Assembly: GCF_021568905.1 (NCBI RefSeq)
Contig: NZ_JAKGSB010000003.1
Location: forward strand, 186,001 to 250,000
Source: Zavarzinia marina
GTDB taxonomy: Bacteria > Pseudomonadota > Alphaproteobacteria > Zavarziniales > Zavarziniaceae
Length of the DNA stretch: 64,000 nt
Direction: 5' to 3'
Shown: positions 1 through 9,125 of the stretch, in pieces
Layout of the letters: every line of letters begins with the position of its first letter
Numbering within the stretch: the stretch's first letter is position 1
The notes under the pieces: model-generated
Seen by the model: the letters and a program-made list of their open reading frames with translations, nothing else
What the model was told of the DNA's origin: nothing
Databases searched by the model: none
Translations under genes and position numbers: made by a program

Positions 1-4
1 GATC

Positions 5-847
5 TCAGGCCGCCTGCACGCGCGGCGGCAGGGCAATGACACCCGAAAAGGCGACGGCGACGGGGCCGGTCATGATCACGTGATCGTCCTCGGCCCGCCA
101 TTCCATGTCGAGCCGGCCGCCGTCCATCCAGATCGCGGCCTTGCGCTCGATCAGGCCCCGGCGGGTGGCCGCGACGACGACGGCGCAGGCGGCGGACCCG
201 CAGGCGGGCGTGCGCCCGGCGCCGCGCTCCCAGACGACGACGCGCAAGGAGCCGTCGGCATTCTTCGAGACGAAGGAGACATTGGCCCGCTCGGGGAACA
301 GGGAATCCTTCTCGACCACCGGGCCCAGCGCCTCCACCTTCACGCTTTCGGCATCATCGACGAAGAAGATCACATGGGGATTGCCCATGGAGACGGCGCC
401 GGGGCTGGCGATGCCCGGTGCCACGGCATAGTCGAGGCGGGCGGTATCCATTGCGCGCGCCAGCGGGATCTGGTCCCAGCCCAGGCGCGGCGGGCCCATG
501 TCGACGGTGATATAGCCGTCGGGTGCGGAGGATGCCTTGAGGATGCCGGCGACGGTCTCGATGCTGACGTCGTTCCGCCGCGCGCCCGCGATCATCAGCG
601 CGCCCACGCAGCGCGTGGCATTGCCACAGGCGCCCGCCTGGCTGCCGTCCGCGTTCCAGATGCGCATGAAGACGTCGGCGTCGGCCGAGGGTTCCAGCAC
701 GATCAACTGGTCGCAGCCGACCCCCGTGCGCCGGTCGGCGATCGCCTGCGCCAGCGTCTCGTTGATCTCCACGGGGGAGTTGCGGCTGTCGACGATGACG
801 AAGTCATTGCCGAGGCCATGCATCTTGAGGAATTGAATGCCGTCCAT
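5..847 (-). CDS. dapF: Diaminopimelate epimerase
   Basis: DapF interconverts LL- and meso-diaminopimelate in the cytoplasm, for lysine and peptidoglycan synthesis. The 280-residue protein has the usual family length and the N-terminal signature KMHGLGNDF at residues 8-16. Both catalytic cysteines are present: Cys74 in ACGNATRC and Cys216 in GRTPACGSAACA. It is the last gene of the leuC-leuD-leuB-dapF series on this strand, 83 bases after leuB. No strong Shine-Dalgarno precedes the ATG. A TATATA hexamer sits about 8 bases upstream of it, so a very short or leaderless transcript from its own promoter is possible (inference). The gene is complete, with its stop codon at the left edge of the window. 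Confidence 0.96.
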   Translation of the reverse strand: MDGIQFLKMHGLGNDFVIVDSRNSPVEINETLAQAIADRRTGVGCDQLIVLEPSADADVFMRIWNADGSQAGACGNATRCVGALMIAGARRNDVSIETVAGILKASSAPDGYITVDMGPPRLGWDQIPLARAMDTARLDYAVAPGIASPGAVSMGNPHVIFFVDDAESVKVEALGPVVEKDSLFPERANVSFVSKNADGSLRVVVWERGAGRTPACGSAACAVVVAATRRGLIERKAAIWMDGGRLDMEWRAEDDHVIMTGPVAVAFSGVIALPPRVQAA

Positions 848-930
848 GGCCCGCTATATAGGCGTTTCCGGGCCATTTCGAAAGCCTGTCCTTCCCCGCC
901 GACCATGCGCCGACGGGGAAGCGCCTTGCG

Positions 931-2043
931 TCAGGCGGCCAGCTTGTCGAGGGCGCGGACGATCGACTCGCCCATGACGCCGGTCGAAACCTTGGCCATG
1001 CCGGGCTGCATGATGTCGCCGGTGCGCAAGCCCCCGCCCAGCACGTTCTCGACCGCCTTCTCCAGAAGATCGGCCTCGGCGCCGAGATCGAAGGAATAGC
1101 GCAGCGCCATGGCGAAGGAGAGCAGGGTGGCGATCGGGTTCGCCAGGTCCTTGCCGGCGATGTCGGGCGCCGAACCGTGGACCGGCTCGTACATCGCCTT
1201 CCGCTTGCCGTTGGCATCCGCCGCGCCCAGCGAGGCGGAGGGCAGCATGCCGAGCGAGCCGGTGAGCATGGCGGCGGCATCGGAGAGCAGGTCGCCGAAC
1301 AGGTTGTCGGTCACTATGACGTCGAACTGCTTCGGATTGCGGACGAGTTGCATGGCGCAATTGTCGGCGTACATATGCGACAGCTCGACGCCGGGGAATT
1401 CCTTGTCGTGGACGAAGGTCACTTCCTCGCGCCACAGAATGCCGGATTCCATGACGTTGGCCTTCTCGGACGAGGTAACCTTGTTGTTGCGCTTGGTCGC
1501 GATGTCGAAGGCGACGCGGGCGACGCGGCGGATCTCCTCGGTCGTATAGACCTGAGTGTTTACGCCCCGGCGGCTGCCGTCGGGCAGGGTCTCGATACCG
1601 CGCGGGGTGCCGAAATAGACGCCGCCGGTGAGTTCCCGCACGATCATGATGTCGAGGCCGCGCACGATCTCGGGCTTCAGGGTCGAGGCATCGACCAGGG
1701 CGTCGAAGCACATGGCGGGGCGCAGGTTGGCGAACAGGCCGAGGTCCTTGCGCAGGCGCAGCAGGCCGCGCTCCGGCTTCACCTCGAAGGGCAGATCGTC
1801 CCACTTGGGACCGCCCACGGCGCCCAGCAGCACGGCATCGGCGGCCAGGGCGATGTCCATGGTCTCGTCGGTGACGGGCTTGCCGTAGGCGTCGATCGAG
1901 GCGCCGCCGACCAGGGCTTCCTCGACCTCGAAGGTGATGCCGCGCTTCTTCGCCATCCAGTCGATGACGCGGCGAACCTCGCGCATCACTTCGGGACCGA
2001 TGCCGTCGCCCGGCAGGATCAGGAGCTTGCCCTTGTTGGCCAT
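931..2043 (-). CDS. leuB: 3-isopropylmalate dehydrogenase
   Basis: LeuB oxidatively decarboxylates 3-isopropylmalate with NAD+, the third dedicated step of leucine synthesis. The 370-residue protein starts with [14 protein letters not shown]. It carries the family motifs [12 protein letters not shown], the metal-binding stretch [15 protein letters not shown] and the C-terminal NAD-binding motif [15 protein letters not shown]. The length is typical. It follows leuD by 138 bases, and that gap holds a paired-hairpin repeat, so leuB may be transcribed at a different level from leuCD (inference). The identification is secure. Confidence 0.97.
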   Translation of the reverse strand: MANKGKLLILPGDGIGPEVMREVRRVIDWMAKKRGITFEVEEALVGGASIDAYGKPVTDETMDIALAADAVLLGAVGGPKWDDLPFEVKPERGLLRLRKDLGLFANLRPAMCFDALVDASTLKPEIVRGLDIMIVRELTGGVYFGTPRGIETLPDGSRRGVNTQVYTTEEIRRVARVAFDIATKRNNKVTSSEKANVMESGILWREEVTFVHDKEFPGVELSHMYADNCAMQLVRNPKQFDVIVTDNLFGDLLSDAAAMLTGSLGMLPSASLGAADANGKRKAMYEPVHGSAPDIAGKDLANPIATLLSFAMALRYSFDLGAEADLLEKAVENVLGGGLRTGDIMQPGMAKVSTGVMGESIVRALDKLAA

Positions 2044-2068
2044 TATTTTTTCCTCAAATCTATTTCAG

Positions 2069-2157
2069 GCGTCATCCCGGCGAAGGCCGGGATCTTCATC
2101 CGCGTAGGGCCCGTGCCCCTTCCGTCGAAAGGTCCCGGCCTGCGCCGGGACGACGAG
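2069..2157. repeat. Paired-hairpin intergenic repeat, copy 1 (leuD-leuB)
   Basis: Two short hairpins face each other. The left one, ATCCCGGC-gaag-GCCGGGAT, occupies 2074-2093. The right one, GTCCCGGC-ctgc-GCCGGGAC, occupies 2132-2151. Both have 8-base-pair stems with four-base loops. The same two-hairpin layout recurs at 4240-4309, 56925-57008 and 60922-61000, always between genes. It resembles the REP-like palindromic units common in alphaproteobacterial genomes. Confidence 0.8.
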
Positions 2158-2181
2158 TTTTTGGACGACGAGCGTGTGGCC

Positions 2182-2793
2182 TCAGGCGTAGAGCCAGGGC
2201 TGGGACAGCTTCTGCCGGTCCTCGAAGGTGTCGATCGACGGCTTCTTCACCAGCGTCAGGCCGATGTCGTCCAGGCCGTTGATCAGGCAATGCTTGCGGA
2301 AGGGATCGACGTCGAACTTGATCTTGCCGCCGTCCGGCCCCGTGATTTCCTGGCTTTCCAGGTCGACGGTGACGATGGCATTGGCGCCGCGCTTGGCGTC
2401 GTCCATCAGGAGGTCGACCTGTTCCTGCGGCAGGATGATCGGCAGGATGCCGTTCTTGAAGCAATTGTTGTAGAAGATGTCGGCGAAGCTCGGCGCGATG
2501 ACGCAGCGGATGCCGAAGTCGAGGATCGCCCAGGGCGCATGCTCGCGGCTGGAGCCGCAGCCGAAATTGGCGCCGGCGACCAGGATCTGCGCCTTCCGCC
2601 AGGCCGGCTGGTTCAGCACGAAATCCGGGTTTTCCTTGCCGTCGTCGTCATAGCGCATCTCGGCGAAGAGGTTCACGCCGAGACCGGTGCGCTTGATCGT
2701 CTTCAGGAATTGCTTCGGGATGATCATATCGGTGTCGATATTGATCAGGTCCAGGGGGGCGGCGACGCCGGTCAGTTTCTTGAAGGGTTCCAT
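2182..2793 (-). CDS. leuD: 3-isopropylmalate dehydratase small subunit
   Basis: LeuD is the swivelling-domain subunit of isopropylmalate isomerase, which converts 2- to 3-isopropylmalate together with LeuC. The protein has 203 residues, usual for the family. It contains the conserved block [16 protein letters not shown], followed by a stretch ending in [18 protein letters not shown]. It begins 15 bases after the leuC stop codon, so the two subunits are almost certainly co-translated from one message. The start [15 protein letters not shown] matches family N-termini. Confidence 0.97.
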   Translation of the reverse strand: MEPFKKLTGVAAPLDLINIDTDMIIPKQFLKTIKRTGLGVNLFAEMRYDDDGKENPDFVLNQPAWRKAQILVAGANFGCGSSREHAPWAILDFGIRCVIAPSFADIFYNNCFKNGILPIILPQEQVDLLMDDAKRGANAIVTVDLESQEITGPDGGKIKFDVDPFRKHCLINGLDDIGLTLVKKPSIDTFEDRQKLSQPWLYA

Positions 2794-2808
2794 CGTAACC
2801 TCCCGGGA

Positions 2809-4212
2809 TCAAATCTTGCGGATGTCGGCCAGATGGCCGGTGACCGCCGCCGCGACCGCCATGGCCGGGCTGACCAGATGGGTGCGGCCGCCACGGCCCT
2901 GACGGCCCTCGAAATTGCGGTTCGAGGTCGAGGCGCAGCGCTCGCCCGGCTCCAGCCGGTCGGCGTTCATGGCAAGGCACATGGAACAGCCCGGCTCGCG
3001 CCATTCGAAACCGGCCTCGAGGAAGATCTTGTCCAGCCCCTCGGCTTCCGCCTGCTCCTTCACCAGACCCGAGCCCGGCACGACCATGGCGCCGACATGG
3101 GCGGCGACCTTGCGGCCCTTGGCGACGGCGGCGGCGGCGCGCAGATCCTCGATCCGACCATTGGTGCAGGAACCGATGAAGACCCGGTCGATCTTCACCT
3201 CTTCCAGCGGCGTGCCCGGCGTCAGGCCCATATAGGCGAGCGCACGGGTGATCGCGGTGCGCTTGCCCTCGTCCGCCACGTCGGCCGGGTCCGGCACCTT
3301 GGCGGTGATGGGCAGGACGTCCTCGGGGCTGGTGCCCCAGGTCACCTGGGGCACGATCTCGGCGGCGTCGAGGAAGATCTCCTTGTCGAACACCGCGCCC
3401 TCGTCGGTCGTCAGCGTCTTCCAGTAGGAAACCGCCTGCTCGAAACCGCCGGCCTTCGGCGCGCGCGGCTTGCCGGCGACATAGGCGAAGGTGGTCTCGT
3501 CCGGCGCGATCAGGCCGGCGCGGCCACCCGCCTCGATCGTCATGTTGCAGACGGTCATGCGCCCTTCCATCGAAAGGCCGCGGATCGCCGAGCCGGCGAA
3601 TTCGACCACGTAACCCGTGGCGCCCGCCGTGCCGATCTTGCCGATGATGGCCAGCACGATGTCCTTCGCGGTCACCGCCGGGCTCAGCTCGCCGTCGACC
3701 GTGATGCGCATGTTCTTGGAGCGCTTCTGGATCAGGGTCTGGGTGGCCAGCACATGCTCGACCTCGGAGGTGCCGATGCCGAAGGCCAGCGAGCCGAAGG
3801 CGCCATGGGTCGCCGTGTGGCTGTCGCCGCAGACGATGGTCATGCCCGGCAGGGTCAGGCCCTGTTCCGGGCCGACGATGTGCACGATGCCCTGGCGGAT
3901 GTCTTCCATGCCCAGATATTCGACGCCGAACTCCTTGCAGTTCGCCTCGAGGGTCGAGACCTGCAGGGCGGATTCGGGATCGGAAATCCCTTTCGAACGA
4001 TCCGTCGTCGGTACGTTATGATCGGGCACGGCCAGAGTCGCCTCGGGGCGGTGGACCCTGCGGCCGGTCATGCGCAGGCCCTCGAACGCCTGGGGGCTCG
4101 TCACTTCATGGACGAGGTGCCGGTCGATGTAGAGGAGGCCGGTGCCGTCCTCGGCCATGTCGACCAAATGGCTGTCCCAGATCTTGTCGTAGAGCGTGCG
4201 CGGACCTGACAT
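2809..4212 (-). CDS. leuC: 3-isopropylmalate dehydratase large subunit
   Basis: LeuC is the [4Fe-4S] subunit of isopropylmalate isomerase in leucine synthesis. The three cluster cysteines are visible in GSCTNGR and in GCSMCLAMN. The aconitase-type motif [13 protein letters not shown] is also present. The reading frame stays open upstream to 4275, but [15 protein letters not shown] at 4212 matches known LeuC N-termini and follows an AG-rich ribosome-binding region, so this start was chosen. The resulting 467 residues are normal. A paired-hairpin repeat separates it from rplS upstream; leuD follows at once. Confidence 0.97.
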   Translation of the reverse strand: MSGPRTLYDKIWDSHLVDMAEDGTGLLYIDRHLVHEVTSPQAFEGLRMTGRRVHRPEATLAVPDHNVPTTDRSKGISDPESALQVSTLEANCKEFGVEYLGMEDIRQGIVHIVGPEQGLTLPGMTIVCGDSHTATHGAFGSLAFGIGTSEVEHVLATQTLIQKRSKNMRITVDGELSPAVTAKDIVLAIIGKIGTAGATGYVVEFAGSAIRGLSMEGRMTVCNMTIEAGGRAGLIAPDETTFAYVAGKPRAPKAGGFEQAVSYWKTLTTDEGAVFDKEIFLDAAEIVPQVTWGTSPEDVLPITAKVPDPADVADEGKRTAITRALAYMGLTPGTPLEEVKIDRVFIGSCTNGRIEDLRAAAAVAKGRKVAAHVGAMVVPGSGLVKEQAEAEGLDKIFLEAGFEWREPGCSMCLAMNADRLEPGERCASTSNRNFEGRQGRGGRTHLVSPAMAVAAAVTGHLADIRKI

Positions 4213-4239
4213 CTTCTTCTTTTCCCTGACAAAGCACTC

Positions 4240-4309
4240 GTCGCCCCGGCGCGGGCCGGGGCCTTTCGACGCCAATCCCCACGAGATCCCGGCCTGCGCC
4301 GGGATGACG
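4240..4309. repeat. Paired-hairpin intergenic repeat, copy 2 (rplS-leuC)
   Basis: The left hairpin GCCCCGGC-gcgg-GCCGGGGC is at 4243-4262 and the right hairpin ATCCCGGC-ctgc-GCCGGGAT is at 4286-4305. The architecture is the same as in the other three copies. It separates the ribosomal gene rplS from the leucine genes and could act as an RNA processing or attenuation point between them (inference). Confidence 0.78.
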
Positions 4310-4323
4310 CGGGAAGATGGACG

Positions 4324-4722
4324 TTACGCGCCCTTGGACGCGCCCTTGGCGCCTTCGCGGCGGTCGACCTTCTCGACGATGCGGGCCGCCTTGCCGCGCA
4401 GCGCGCGCAGGTAATAGAGCTTCGCGCGACGCACCTTGCCGCGACGGATCACCTGGATCGAGTCGAGACGCGGGGAGTACAGCGGGAACACGCGCTCCAC
4501 GCCCTCGCCGTAGGAGATCTTGCGCACGGTGAAGGAAGCGTTGGCGCCCTTGTTGTTGCGGGCGATCACCAGGCCTTCGAAAGCCTGGATACGCTCGCGG
4601 GTGCCTTCGACGACCTTCACGTTCACCTTCACGGTGTCGCCCGGGCGGAAGGCCGGAATGGTCTTGCCTTCGGTGACCGCGGCGATCTGCTCGGCTTCGA
4701 GCTGGTCGATGATGTTGGTCAT
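4324..4722 (-). CDS. rplS: 50S ribosomal protein L19
   Basis: L19 lies at the interface of the large and small ribosomal subunits. The protein has 132 residues. It shows the family features [28 protein letters not shown] and [21 protein letters not shown]. The ATG at 4722 was chosen because it has an AAAGGA ribosome-binding site about 7 bases upstream and gives [12 protein letters not shown], a typical L19 start; the frame is open nine codons further. It lies 4 bases after the trmD stop, in the standard rpsP-rimM-trmD-rplS order. The C-terminal tail is rich in Lys, Ala and Gly. Confidence 0.97.
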   Translation of the reverse strand: MTNIIDQLEAEQIAAVTEGKTIPAFRPGDTVKVNVKVVEGTRERIQAFEGLVIARNNKGANASFTVRKISYGEGVERVFPLYSPRLDSIQVIRRGKVRRAKLYYLRALRGKAARIVEKVDRREGAKGASKGA

Positions 4723-4726
4723 GGGT

Positions 4727-5497
4727 TCAGTCCTTTCGAGAAACGGCAATGGGTTGCATGTCGGTCGGTCGCGGCCCCCGGCCGTCGCGGGCCAGATAGC
4801 GCGACCAGAGGTCGGGACGGCGTTCGCGCGTCAGGCTTTCGGCCTGCTCGCGGCGCCAGGAAGAGATGCGGCCGTGGTGTCCGGACAGGAGGACGTCGGG
4901 CACGCGCCGTCCCTCCCATTCCTGCGGCCTGGTGTAATGCGGATATTCGAGGAGATCGCCGGTGAAGCTCTCCTCCGCCAGGGTCTCGGCGGCACCCATC
5001 ACCCCGGGGATCAGGCGCACGACGGCGTCGATCAGGCAGATCGCCGCCGGCTCCCCGCCGGAGAGGACGAAGTCGCCGATCGAAACCTCTTCCAGGGCGC
5101 GGCCGTCGATCACCCGCTGGTCGACGCCCTCGAAGCGACCGCACAGGAGGACGACGCCCGGCCCCTCGGACAGGGCGCGCACCCGATCCTGATGGAGCGG
5201 CTTGCCGCGCGGCGAGAGATAGAGCACCGGCGCCGCCGCGAAATCCGCGCGCGCCGCGTCGATGGCGCGGGCCACCACGTCCGGCTTCATCACCATGCCC
5301 GGGCCGCCGCCGGCCGGGGTGTCGTCCACCATGTGGTGGCGGTCGGTGGCGTAGGCCCGGATGTCGCTGGCCTCCAGGCGCCAGAGATCGTCCGCCAGGG
5401 CGCGGCCGGCCAGGGAATGGCCGAGCGTGCCGGGGAACATCTCCGGATAGAGGGTCAGCACTTTCGCGGTCCAGGGGGCGTTCAGGGGGGCGTTCAT
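4727..5497 (-). CDS. trmD: tRNA (guanine-N1-)-methyltransferase
   Basis: TrmD methylates G37 of tRNAs next to the anticodon, using S-adenosylmethionine, and so prevents frameshifting. It has 256 residues and a SPOUT trefoil-knot fold. The signature [15 protein letters not shown] and the knot segment [14 protein letters not shown] are both visible. Its ATG overlaps the rimM stop codon (ATGA overlap), which indicates translational coupling. The sequence [20 protein letters not shown]-type C-terminal region is conserved here as [17 protein letters not shown]. Confidence 0.97.
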   Translation of the reverse strand: MNAPLNAPWTAKVLTLYPEMFPGTLGHSLAGRALADDLWRLEASDIRAYATDRHHMVDDTPAGGGPGMVMKPDVVARAIDAARADFAAAPVLYLSPRGKPLHQDRVRALSEGPGVVLLCGRFEGVDQRVIDGRALEEVSIGDFVLSGGEPAAICLIDAVVRLIPGVMGAAETLAEESFTGDLLEYPHYTRPQEWEGRRVPDVLLSGHHGRISSWRREQAESLTRERRPDLWSRYLARDGRGPRPTDMQPIAVSRKD

Positions 5498-6087
5498 CGG
5501 TCGTCCCCTTCCTTGGCCTCGGGCACCGCCAGCCAGCCTTCGGGCGGCACGGCGGTCAGACGCCCGGCCTTCAGGTCGACGGTCGGCACGGTCTCGCGCG
5601 TGAAGGGCAGGAAGGCGGTGCCGCCCGCCGCCAGCGCGATTTCCAGCATGTCGCCGGCGCCGAAATCCTGGATCGTGCGCACCGTGCCGATGGTCTCGCC
5701 CGCCGCGTCGACGACGGGCAGGCCGAGGAGGTCGGCATGGTAGAATTCGTCCTCGTCGTCCGTCTCGGGCAGGGCGTCGCGCGGGACGTAGAGGCGCAGG
5801 CCCTTCAGGGCCTCGGCCGCGTTACGGTCCGCGATGCCTTCGATCCGTGCGACCACCACCTGGCCCTGGACCCGCAGGGGTTCGAGGTCGAGGCTGGTGC
5901 CGCGCGCCGTGAGCACCGGGCCATAGGATCCGACATCCAGGGGATCGGCGGTGAAGGGCTTCACCTTCACCTCGCCCCTGATGCCATGGGCCCCCGCGAT
6001 GGCGCCGACGCAGACAAAGCCGGGCCCGTCCACCGCGACCTGGGTCGCGGTGCCGGCGGGCGGCGATGTCTTCGTCGAGACGGCCAT
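5494..6087 (-). CDS. rimM: Ribosome maturation factor RimM
   Basis: RimM assists assembly of the 30S head, helping mature 16S rRNA and binding protein S19. The 197-residue protein has an N-terminal RimM domain, [22 protein letters not shown], seen in two parts around residues 25-45. A C-terminal PRC-barrel holds [17 protein letters not shown]. The first 20 or so residues (Ser/Thr/Pro rich) are a variable leader, so a slightly later start is possible. It sits 33 bases after rpsP and overlaps trmD by 4 bases, as in most bacteria. Confidence 0.95.
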   Translation of the reverse strand: MAVSTKTSPPAGTATQVAVDGPGFVCVGAIAGAHGIRGEVKVKPFTADPLDVGSYGPVLTARGTSLDLEPLRVQGQVVVARIEGIADRNAAEALKGLRLYVPRDALPETDDEDEFYHADLLGLPVVDAAGETIGTVRTIQDFGAGDMLEIALAAGGTAFLPFTRETVPTVDLKAGRLTAVPPEGWLAVPEAKEGDDR

Positions 6088-6120
6088 GACGATGGAACCC
6101 TGTCAGATACGGCGTGCGGC

Positions 6121-6489
6121 TCAGGCCTCGGCGGCGGCGGCCGCAGCGGCTTCGGCAGCCTCGGCGGCGGCCTTCGCGCGCTCCTGGGCCTTGGCCTTCG
6201 GGGCGGACTTCTTCGGCTGCTCGGAGATCGCCGGGGCGGCGGCAATGCCCTTGTAGCCGAGGAACTTGGCGACGCGGTCGGTGGGCTGGGCGCCTTGCGA
6301 CAGCCAGTACTTCACGCGTTCCTCGTTCAGGGTCAGGCGCTGCTCGTGGTCCTGCGGCAGCAGGGGATTATAGGTGCCGAGGCGCTCGATGAAGCGGCCG
6401 TCACGCGGCGAACGGCTGTTGGCCACCACGATGCGGTAGTAGGGGCGCTTCTTGGCACCGCCGCGCGACAGGCGAATGGAAACGGACAT
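6121..6489 (-). CDS. rpsP: 30S ribosomal protein S16
   Basis: S16 is an early-assembly protein of the small ribosomal subunit. The N-terminal 80 residues are canonical, with [20 protein letters not shown] and RLGTYNPLL visible. The remaining 40 or so residues form a low-complexity Lys/Ala/Glu tail, which is common in alphaproteobacterial S16. It begins the rpsP-rimM-trmD-rplS unit, 63 bases after ffh. An AAGGAACC ribosome-binding stretch lies just upstream of its ATG. Confidence 0.97.
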   Translation of the reverse strand: MSVSIRLSRGGAKKRPYYRIVVANSRSPRDGRFIERLGTYNPLLPQDHEQRLTLNEERVKYWLSQGAQPTDRVAKFLGYKGIAAAPAISEQPKKSAPKAKAQERAKAAAEAAEAAAAAAAEA

Positions 6490-6552
6490 CTAAGGTTCCT
6501 TCTCTCGTCAATTCCGTATTGGGTTGGGTTCGAATGGATGGGATGGGGTTGA

Positions 6553-8007
6553 TCACTTGAGGCCGCCGGGCGGGAAACCGCCACCGGGACCGCCGAGGCC
6601 ACCGGGCGGAAATCCGCCGCCGGGGCCGCCGAAACCGCCGGGGGGCATGCCGCCGCCACCGCCGAAGAGGGCGCCGAGACCGCCGCGCATCATGCCCTTC
6701 TTCCCGAGCTTGGCCATGCGCTTCATCATGTCGGCCATCTGCTGATGCTGTTTCAGCAACTTGTTCACGTCCTGCACCGTGGTGCCGGAGCCCTTGGCGA
6801 TGCGGATCTTGCGCTTCGCCTGGATGATCTGGGGGTTCTTGCGCTCCTTCGGCGTCATCGAGGAGATGATCGCCTCCTGGCGCTTGATCGCCTTGTCGTC
6901 GATATTGGCCTTGGCCAACTGGTCCTTCATCTTGGCGACGCCGGGCAGCATGGCCAGCATGCCCTGCATGCCGCCCATCTTGCGCATCTGCTTCAGCTGC
7001 TGGGACAGGTCGTCCAGGTCGAACTTCCCCTTCGCCAGCTTGGCCGCCATCTTCTCGGCTTCCTGCTGGTCGATGGTCTCCGCCGCCTTTTCGACCAGGG
7101 AGACGATGTCGCCCATGCCGAGGATGCGGTTGGCGATACGGTCGGCGTGGAAGACTTCGAGGGCTTCCAGCTTCTCGCCGAGACCCATCAGCTTCAGGGG
7201 CACGCCGGTGACCGCGCGCATCGAGAGCGCGGCGCCGCCGCGGCCGTCGCCGTCGACACGGGTCAGCGCGATGCCGGTCAGGCCGATGCGCTCGTGGAAC
7301 TGCTGCGCCACCGTGACCGCGTCCTGGCCGGTCAGGCTGTCGGCGACCAGCATTACTTCATGCGGGTTCGCCTCGCGCTTGACCGCCTCGATCTCCTGCA
7401 TCAGGGCTTCGTCGACGTGCAGGCGGCCGGCGGTGTCGAGGATGACGACGTCATAACCCTGGAGCTTCGCCGCGGTCATGGCGCGGCGGGCGATGTCGAC
7501 CGGGCCCTGGCCGGCGATGATCGGCAGGGTCGGCACGTTCGCCTGCTCGCCCAGCACCTTCAGCTGCTCCTGGGCGGCCGGACGGCGGGTGTCGAGCGAC
7601 GCCATCAGGACCTTCTTCTTGTCCCGATGGGTCAGGCGATAGGCGATCTTGCCGGTGGTGGTGGTCTTGCCCGAGCCCTGCAGGCCGACCATCATGATCG
7701 GCACGGGCGCCGGCGCGTTCAGGTCGATGTCGGTATTGCCGCCCCCGCCCAGCACCTCGACCAGATGGTCGTGGACGATCTTGACCACCATCTGGCCCGG
7801 GGTGACCGAGCGCACGACGTCCTGGCCGATCGCCTTCTCCTTGACGGCGGCGACGAACTCCTTGACCACGGGCAGGGCGACATCGGCCTCGAGAAGGGCG
7901 AGGCGGACTTCGCGCATCGCCTCCGCGACGTCGGAATCCGTCAGCGCGCCCTTCTTGGTCAGGCGGCCGAAGACGTCGGACAGACGATCGGAAAGACTCT
8001 CGAACAT
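6553..8007 (-). CDS. ffh: Signal recognition particle protein Ffh
   Basis: Ffh is the GTPase of the bacterial signal recognition particle; it binds signal peptides and 4.5S RNA and hands nascent membrane proteins to FtsY. The NG domain shows the P-loop GLQGSGKTTTTGK, the switch motif DTAGRLHVDE and TRVDGDGRGGAAL. The methionine-rich M domain follows, with KMGGMQGMLAMLPGV and SMTPKERKNP. The ATG at 8007 (MFESLSDRLSDVFGR) matches family starts; the frame is open 39 codons further upstream, but those codons do not look like Ffh. The 484-residue protein ends in an unusual Gly/Pro/Phe tail with a perfect 12-residue tandem repeat at 6559-6630. Confidence 0.97.
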   Translation of the reverse strand: MFESLSDRLSDVFGRLTKKGALTDSDVAEAMREVRLALLEADVALPVVKEFVAAVKEKAIGQDVVRSVTPGQMVVKIVHDHLVEVLGGGGNTDIDLNAPAPVPIMMVGLQGSGKTTTTGKIAYRLTHRDKKKVLMASLDTRRPAAQEQLKVLGEQANVPTLPIIAGQGPVDIARRAMTAAKLQGYDVVILDTAGRLHVDEALMQEIEAVKREANPHEVMLVADSLTGQDAVTVAQQFHERIGLTGIALTRVDGDGRGGAALSMRAVTGVPLKLMGLGEKLEALEVFHADRIANRILGMGDIVSLVEKAAETIDQQEAEKMAAKLAKGKFDLDDLSQQLKQMRKMGGMQGMLAMLPGVAKMKDQLAKANIDDKAIKRQEAIISSMTPKERKNPQIIQAKRKIRIAKGSGTTVQDVNKLLKQHQQMADMMKRMAKLGKKGMMRGGLGALFGGGGGMPPGGFGGPGGGFPPGGLGGPGGGFPPGGLK

Positions 8008-8142
8008 CAGCTCTAACCGGTTCCCCCTAGGCCCGAAGGCGATCAGGTTTGCACAAACACCAAGGGCGCCGGTGGGCGAAACCTCGCTGACCGGCGGACG
8101 CCCGTAGGCGCGGCGGATACACAAATCCGTCGAAGATGCGGG

Positions 8143-8171
8143 AACATGATCGAAACGCCGTGGTTTGTCAA
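8143..8171 (-). promoter_or_regulatory. Candidate sigma-70 promoter of ffh
   Basis: On the minus strand a perfect TTGACA -35 hexamer lies at 8171-8166. After 17 bases comes a weak -10 hexamer, CATGTT. Transcription would begin near 8136 and give a leader of about 130 bases before the ffh ATG at 8007. The -35 match is good and the -10 match poor, so the call is tentative. Confidence 0.4.
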
Positions 8172-8178
8172 TTCACAT

Positions 8179-8203
8179 GGGGGCAGGGCTGCTGTCTGCC
8201 CCC
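8179..8203. other. GC-rich hairpin upstream of ffh
   Basis: GGGGGCAG at 8179-8186 pairs with CTGCCCCC at 8196-8203 around a 9-base loop. There is no T-run on either side. It may insulate the divergent ffh and stress-gene promoters or be structurally incidental. Confidence 0.35.
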
Positions 8204-8299
8204 CGCCGCCACGCGTGCCAAGTCACCTCCCGAAGTGATAGCGTAAAATCGCCCATTCGGCCCGCCGAATTCCCGATGAAATTTCCTGGAATTTTTCTC

Positions 8300-8324
8300 G
8301 GAACAAATCCAACGGGGTGTCGTT
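8300..8324 (+). promoter_or_regulatory. EcfG-type general stress sigma promoter
   Basis: GGAAC at 8300-8304 is followed after exactly 16 bases by CGTT at 8321-8324. This matches the published GGAAC-N16/17-CGTT consensus of the alphaproteobacterial general stress sigma factor EcfG. It faces the PRC-barrel gene at 8471 and the CsbD-like gene at 8917, both of types often controlled by stress sigma factors. Transcription should begin about 6-8 bases downstream, leaving a leader of roughly 140 bases. Confidence 0.7.
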
Positions 8325-8470
8325 GGTTCAGCGTGATCGACGTGTGATCACGTATCGTCATCAAACCTGGTCACGATTTCACCGCATTTCGCCAAGTTTC
8401 GAACACGAATACATCGATATTCGGACTGGCTTCATTGTCTTGCGGAAGATGACCTAGAGAGGAGACGAAG

Positions 8471-8905
8471 ATGAACAAGACCATGACCGCCGCCGTGCTG
8501 ACCACCCTTCTGGCCGGCGCCACCGTTCCCGCCATTGCCGCCGAGACCATGTCGCCGGCCACCGCGCCCGAGGCCACCGTGCCGCCCGCCGGTGCCGAAG
8601 CCTCGGTGACGGCCGATCCGGTGCATATCGGCGCGGCGCTCCGCGCCGGCGACCTGATCGGCACCGAAGTAACCAATGTCGCGGGCGACGAGGTGGGTGA
8701 AGTCACCGATCTCGTGATCGGCGAGAACAATACCTTCAGCGCCGCCATCGTCTCGGTCGGCGGTTTTCTGGGCGTCGGCGACAAGGAAGTCGCGATCGCC
8801 CTGGCCGATCTGACCGTCACTCCGGTCGAGGACGGCGAATATCGCGTCGTCGTCGCGGCGACCCGCGATCAGCTCGAAGCGATGCCCGAGGTGGAACTGA
8901 ACTGA
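8471..8905 (+). CDS. Secreted PRC-barrel domain protein
   Basis: This is a 144-residue exported protein. A signal peptide covers roughly residues 1-24, ending in AIAA. A Pro/Ala/Thr-rich linker follows, then a PRC-barrel-like domain from about residue 55 (LRAGDLIGTEVTNVAGDEVG) to 130. PRC-barrel proteins of this size are common in alphaproteobacteria and are mostly uncharacterised; a role in envelope or osmotic stress is inferred from the EcfG-type promoter upstream. The ribosome-binding site GAGAGGAGA lies about 6 bases before the ATG. The CsbD-like gene follows 11 bases after its stop, so the two form a small operon. Confidence 0.88.
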   Translation: MNKTMTAAVLTTLLAGATVPAIAAETMSPATAPEATVPPAGAEASVTADPVHIGAALRAGDLIGTEVTNVAGDEVGEVTDLVIGENNTFSAAIVSVGGFLGVGDKEVAIALADLTVTPVEDGEYRVVVAATRDQLEAMPEVELN

Positions 8906-8916
8906 GGAGCCCCGCC

Positions 8917-9117
8917 ATGAACTGGGACATCGTGAAAGGCAATTGGAAGCAGATCCGCGGCCAGGTGAAGGAGCGGTGGGGCGATCTCACCGACGACGAC
9001 CTGAAGTCCCTCGAGGGCCAGCAGGAACGCCTGATCGGCCGGATCCAGGAACGCTACGGCAAGACCATGCGGGAAGCCGAGCACGAAGTCGCCGAGTGGA
9101 TGGGCAAGCTCCACTGA
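8917..9117 (+). CDS. CsbD family stress protein
   Basis: The protein has 66 residues and is hydrophilic. It begins MNWDIVKGNWKQIRGQVKE and continues with WGDLTDDDLKSLEGQQERL, which is the standard CsbD-like pattern. CsbD proteins accumulate under general stress (sigma-B in Bacillus, EcfG-type regulons in alphaproteobacteria); their molecular function is unknown. GAGGAG is placed before the ATG. The gene is co-oriented with, and 11 bases behind, the PRC-barrel gene, and probably shares its stress promoter at 8300. Confidence 0.93.
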   Translation: MNWDIVKGNWKQIRGQVKERWGDLTDDDLKSLEGQQERLIGRIQERYGKTMREAEHEVAEWMGKLH

Positions 9118-9125
9118 CGGCGATA

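Larger units (their letters stand above)
8008..8470. other. Intergenic region between ffh and the PRC-barrel gene
   Basis: This is the longest gene-free stretch of the window. It holds a probable ffh promoter on the minus strand, a small GC-rich hairpin, and a clear EcfG-type promoter on the plus strand, each listed separately. Two overlapping antiparallel ORFs of about 60 codons (8165-8347 plus, 8173-8364 minus) have no recognisable domain and no convincing ribosome-binding site, so they are not called as genes. The central part is visibly less GC-rich than coding DNA nearby, as expected for regulatory sequence. Confidence 0.7.

Noticed and set aside
1177-4209. A 1,010-codon plus-strand frame across the leu genes
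   Set aside because: It runs antisense to leuB, leuD and leuC, whose motifs are unmistakable. Long antisense frames are normal in GC-rich genomes. It has a His/Gly/Asp-rich composition with no domain.
8141-8165. A second EcfG-like match, GGAAC-N16-GGTT
   Set aside because: The -10 part deviates from CGTT, it is far from any plus-strand gene, and it overlaps the likely ffh promoter in the other direction.
8165-8364. Two overlapping small ORFs in the ffh upstream gap
   Set aside because: They lie on opposite strands over the same DNA, have no ribosome-binding sites or recognisable sequence, and cover promoter elements.
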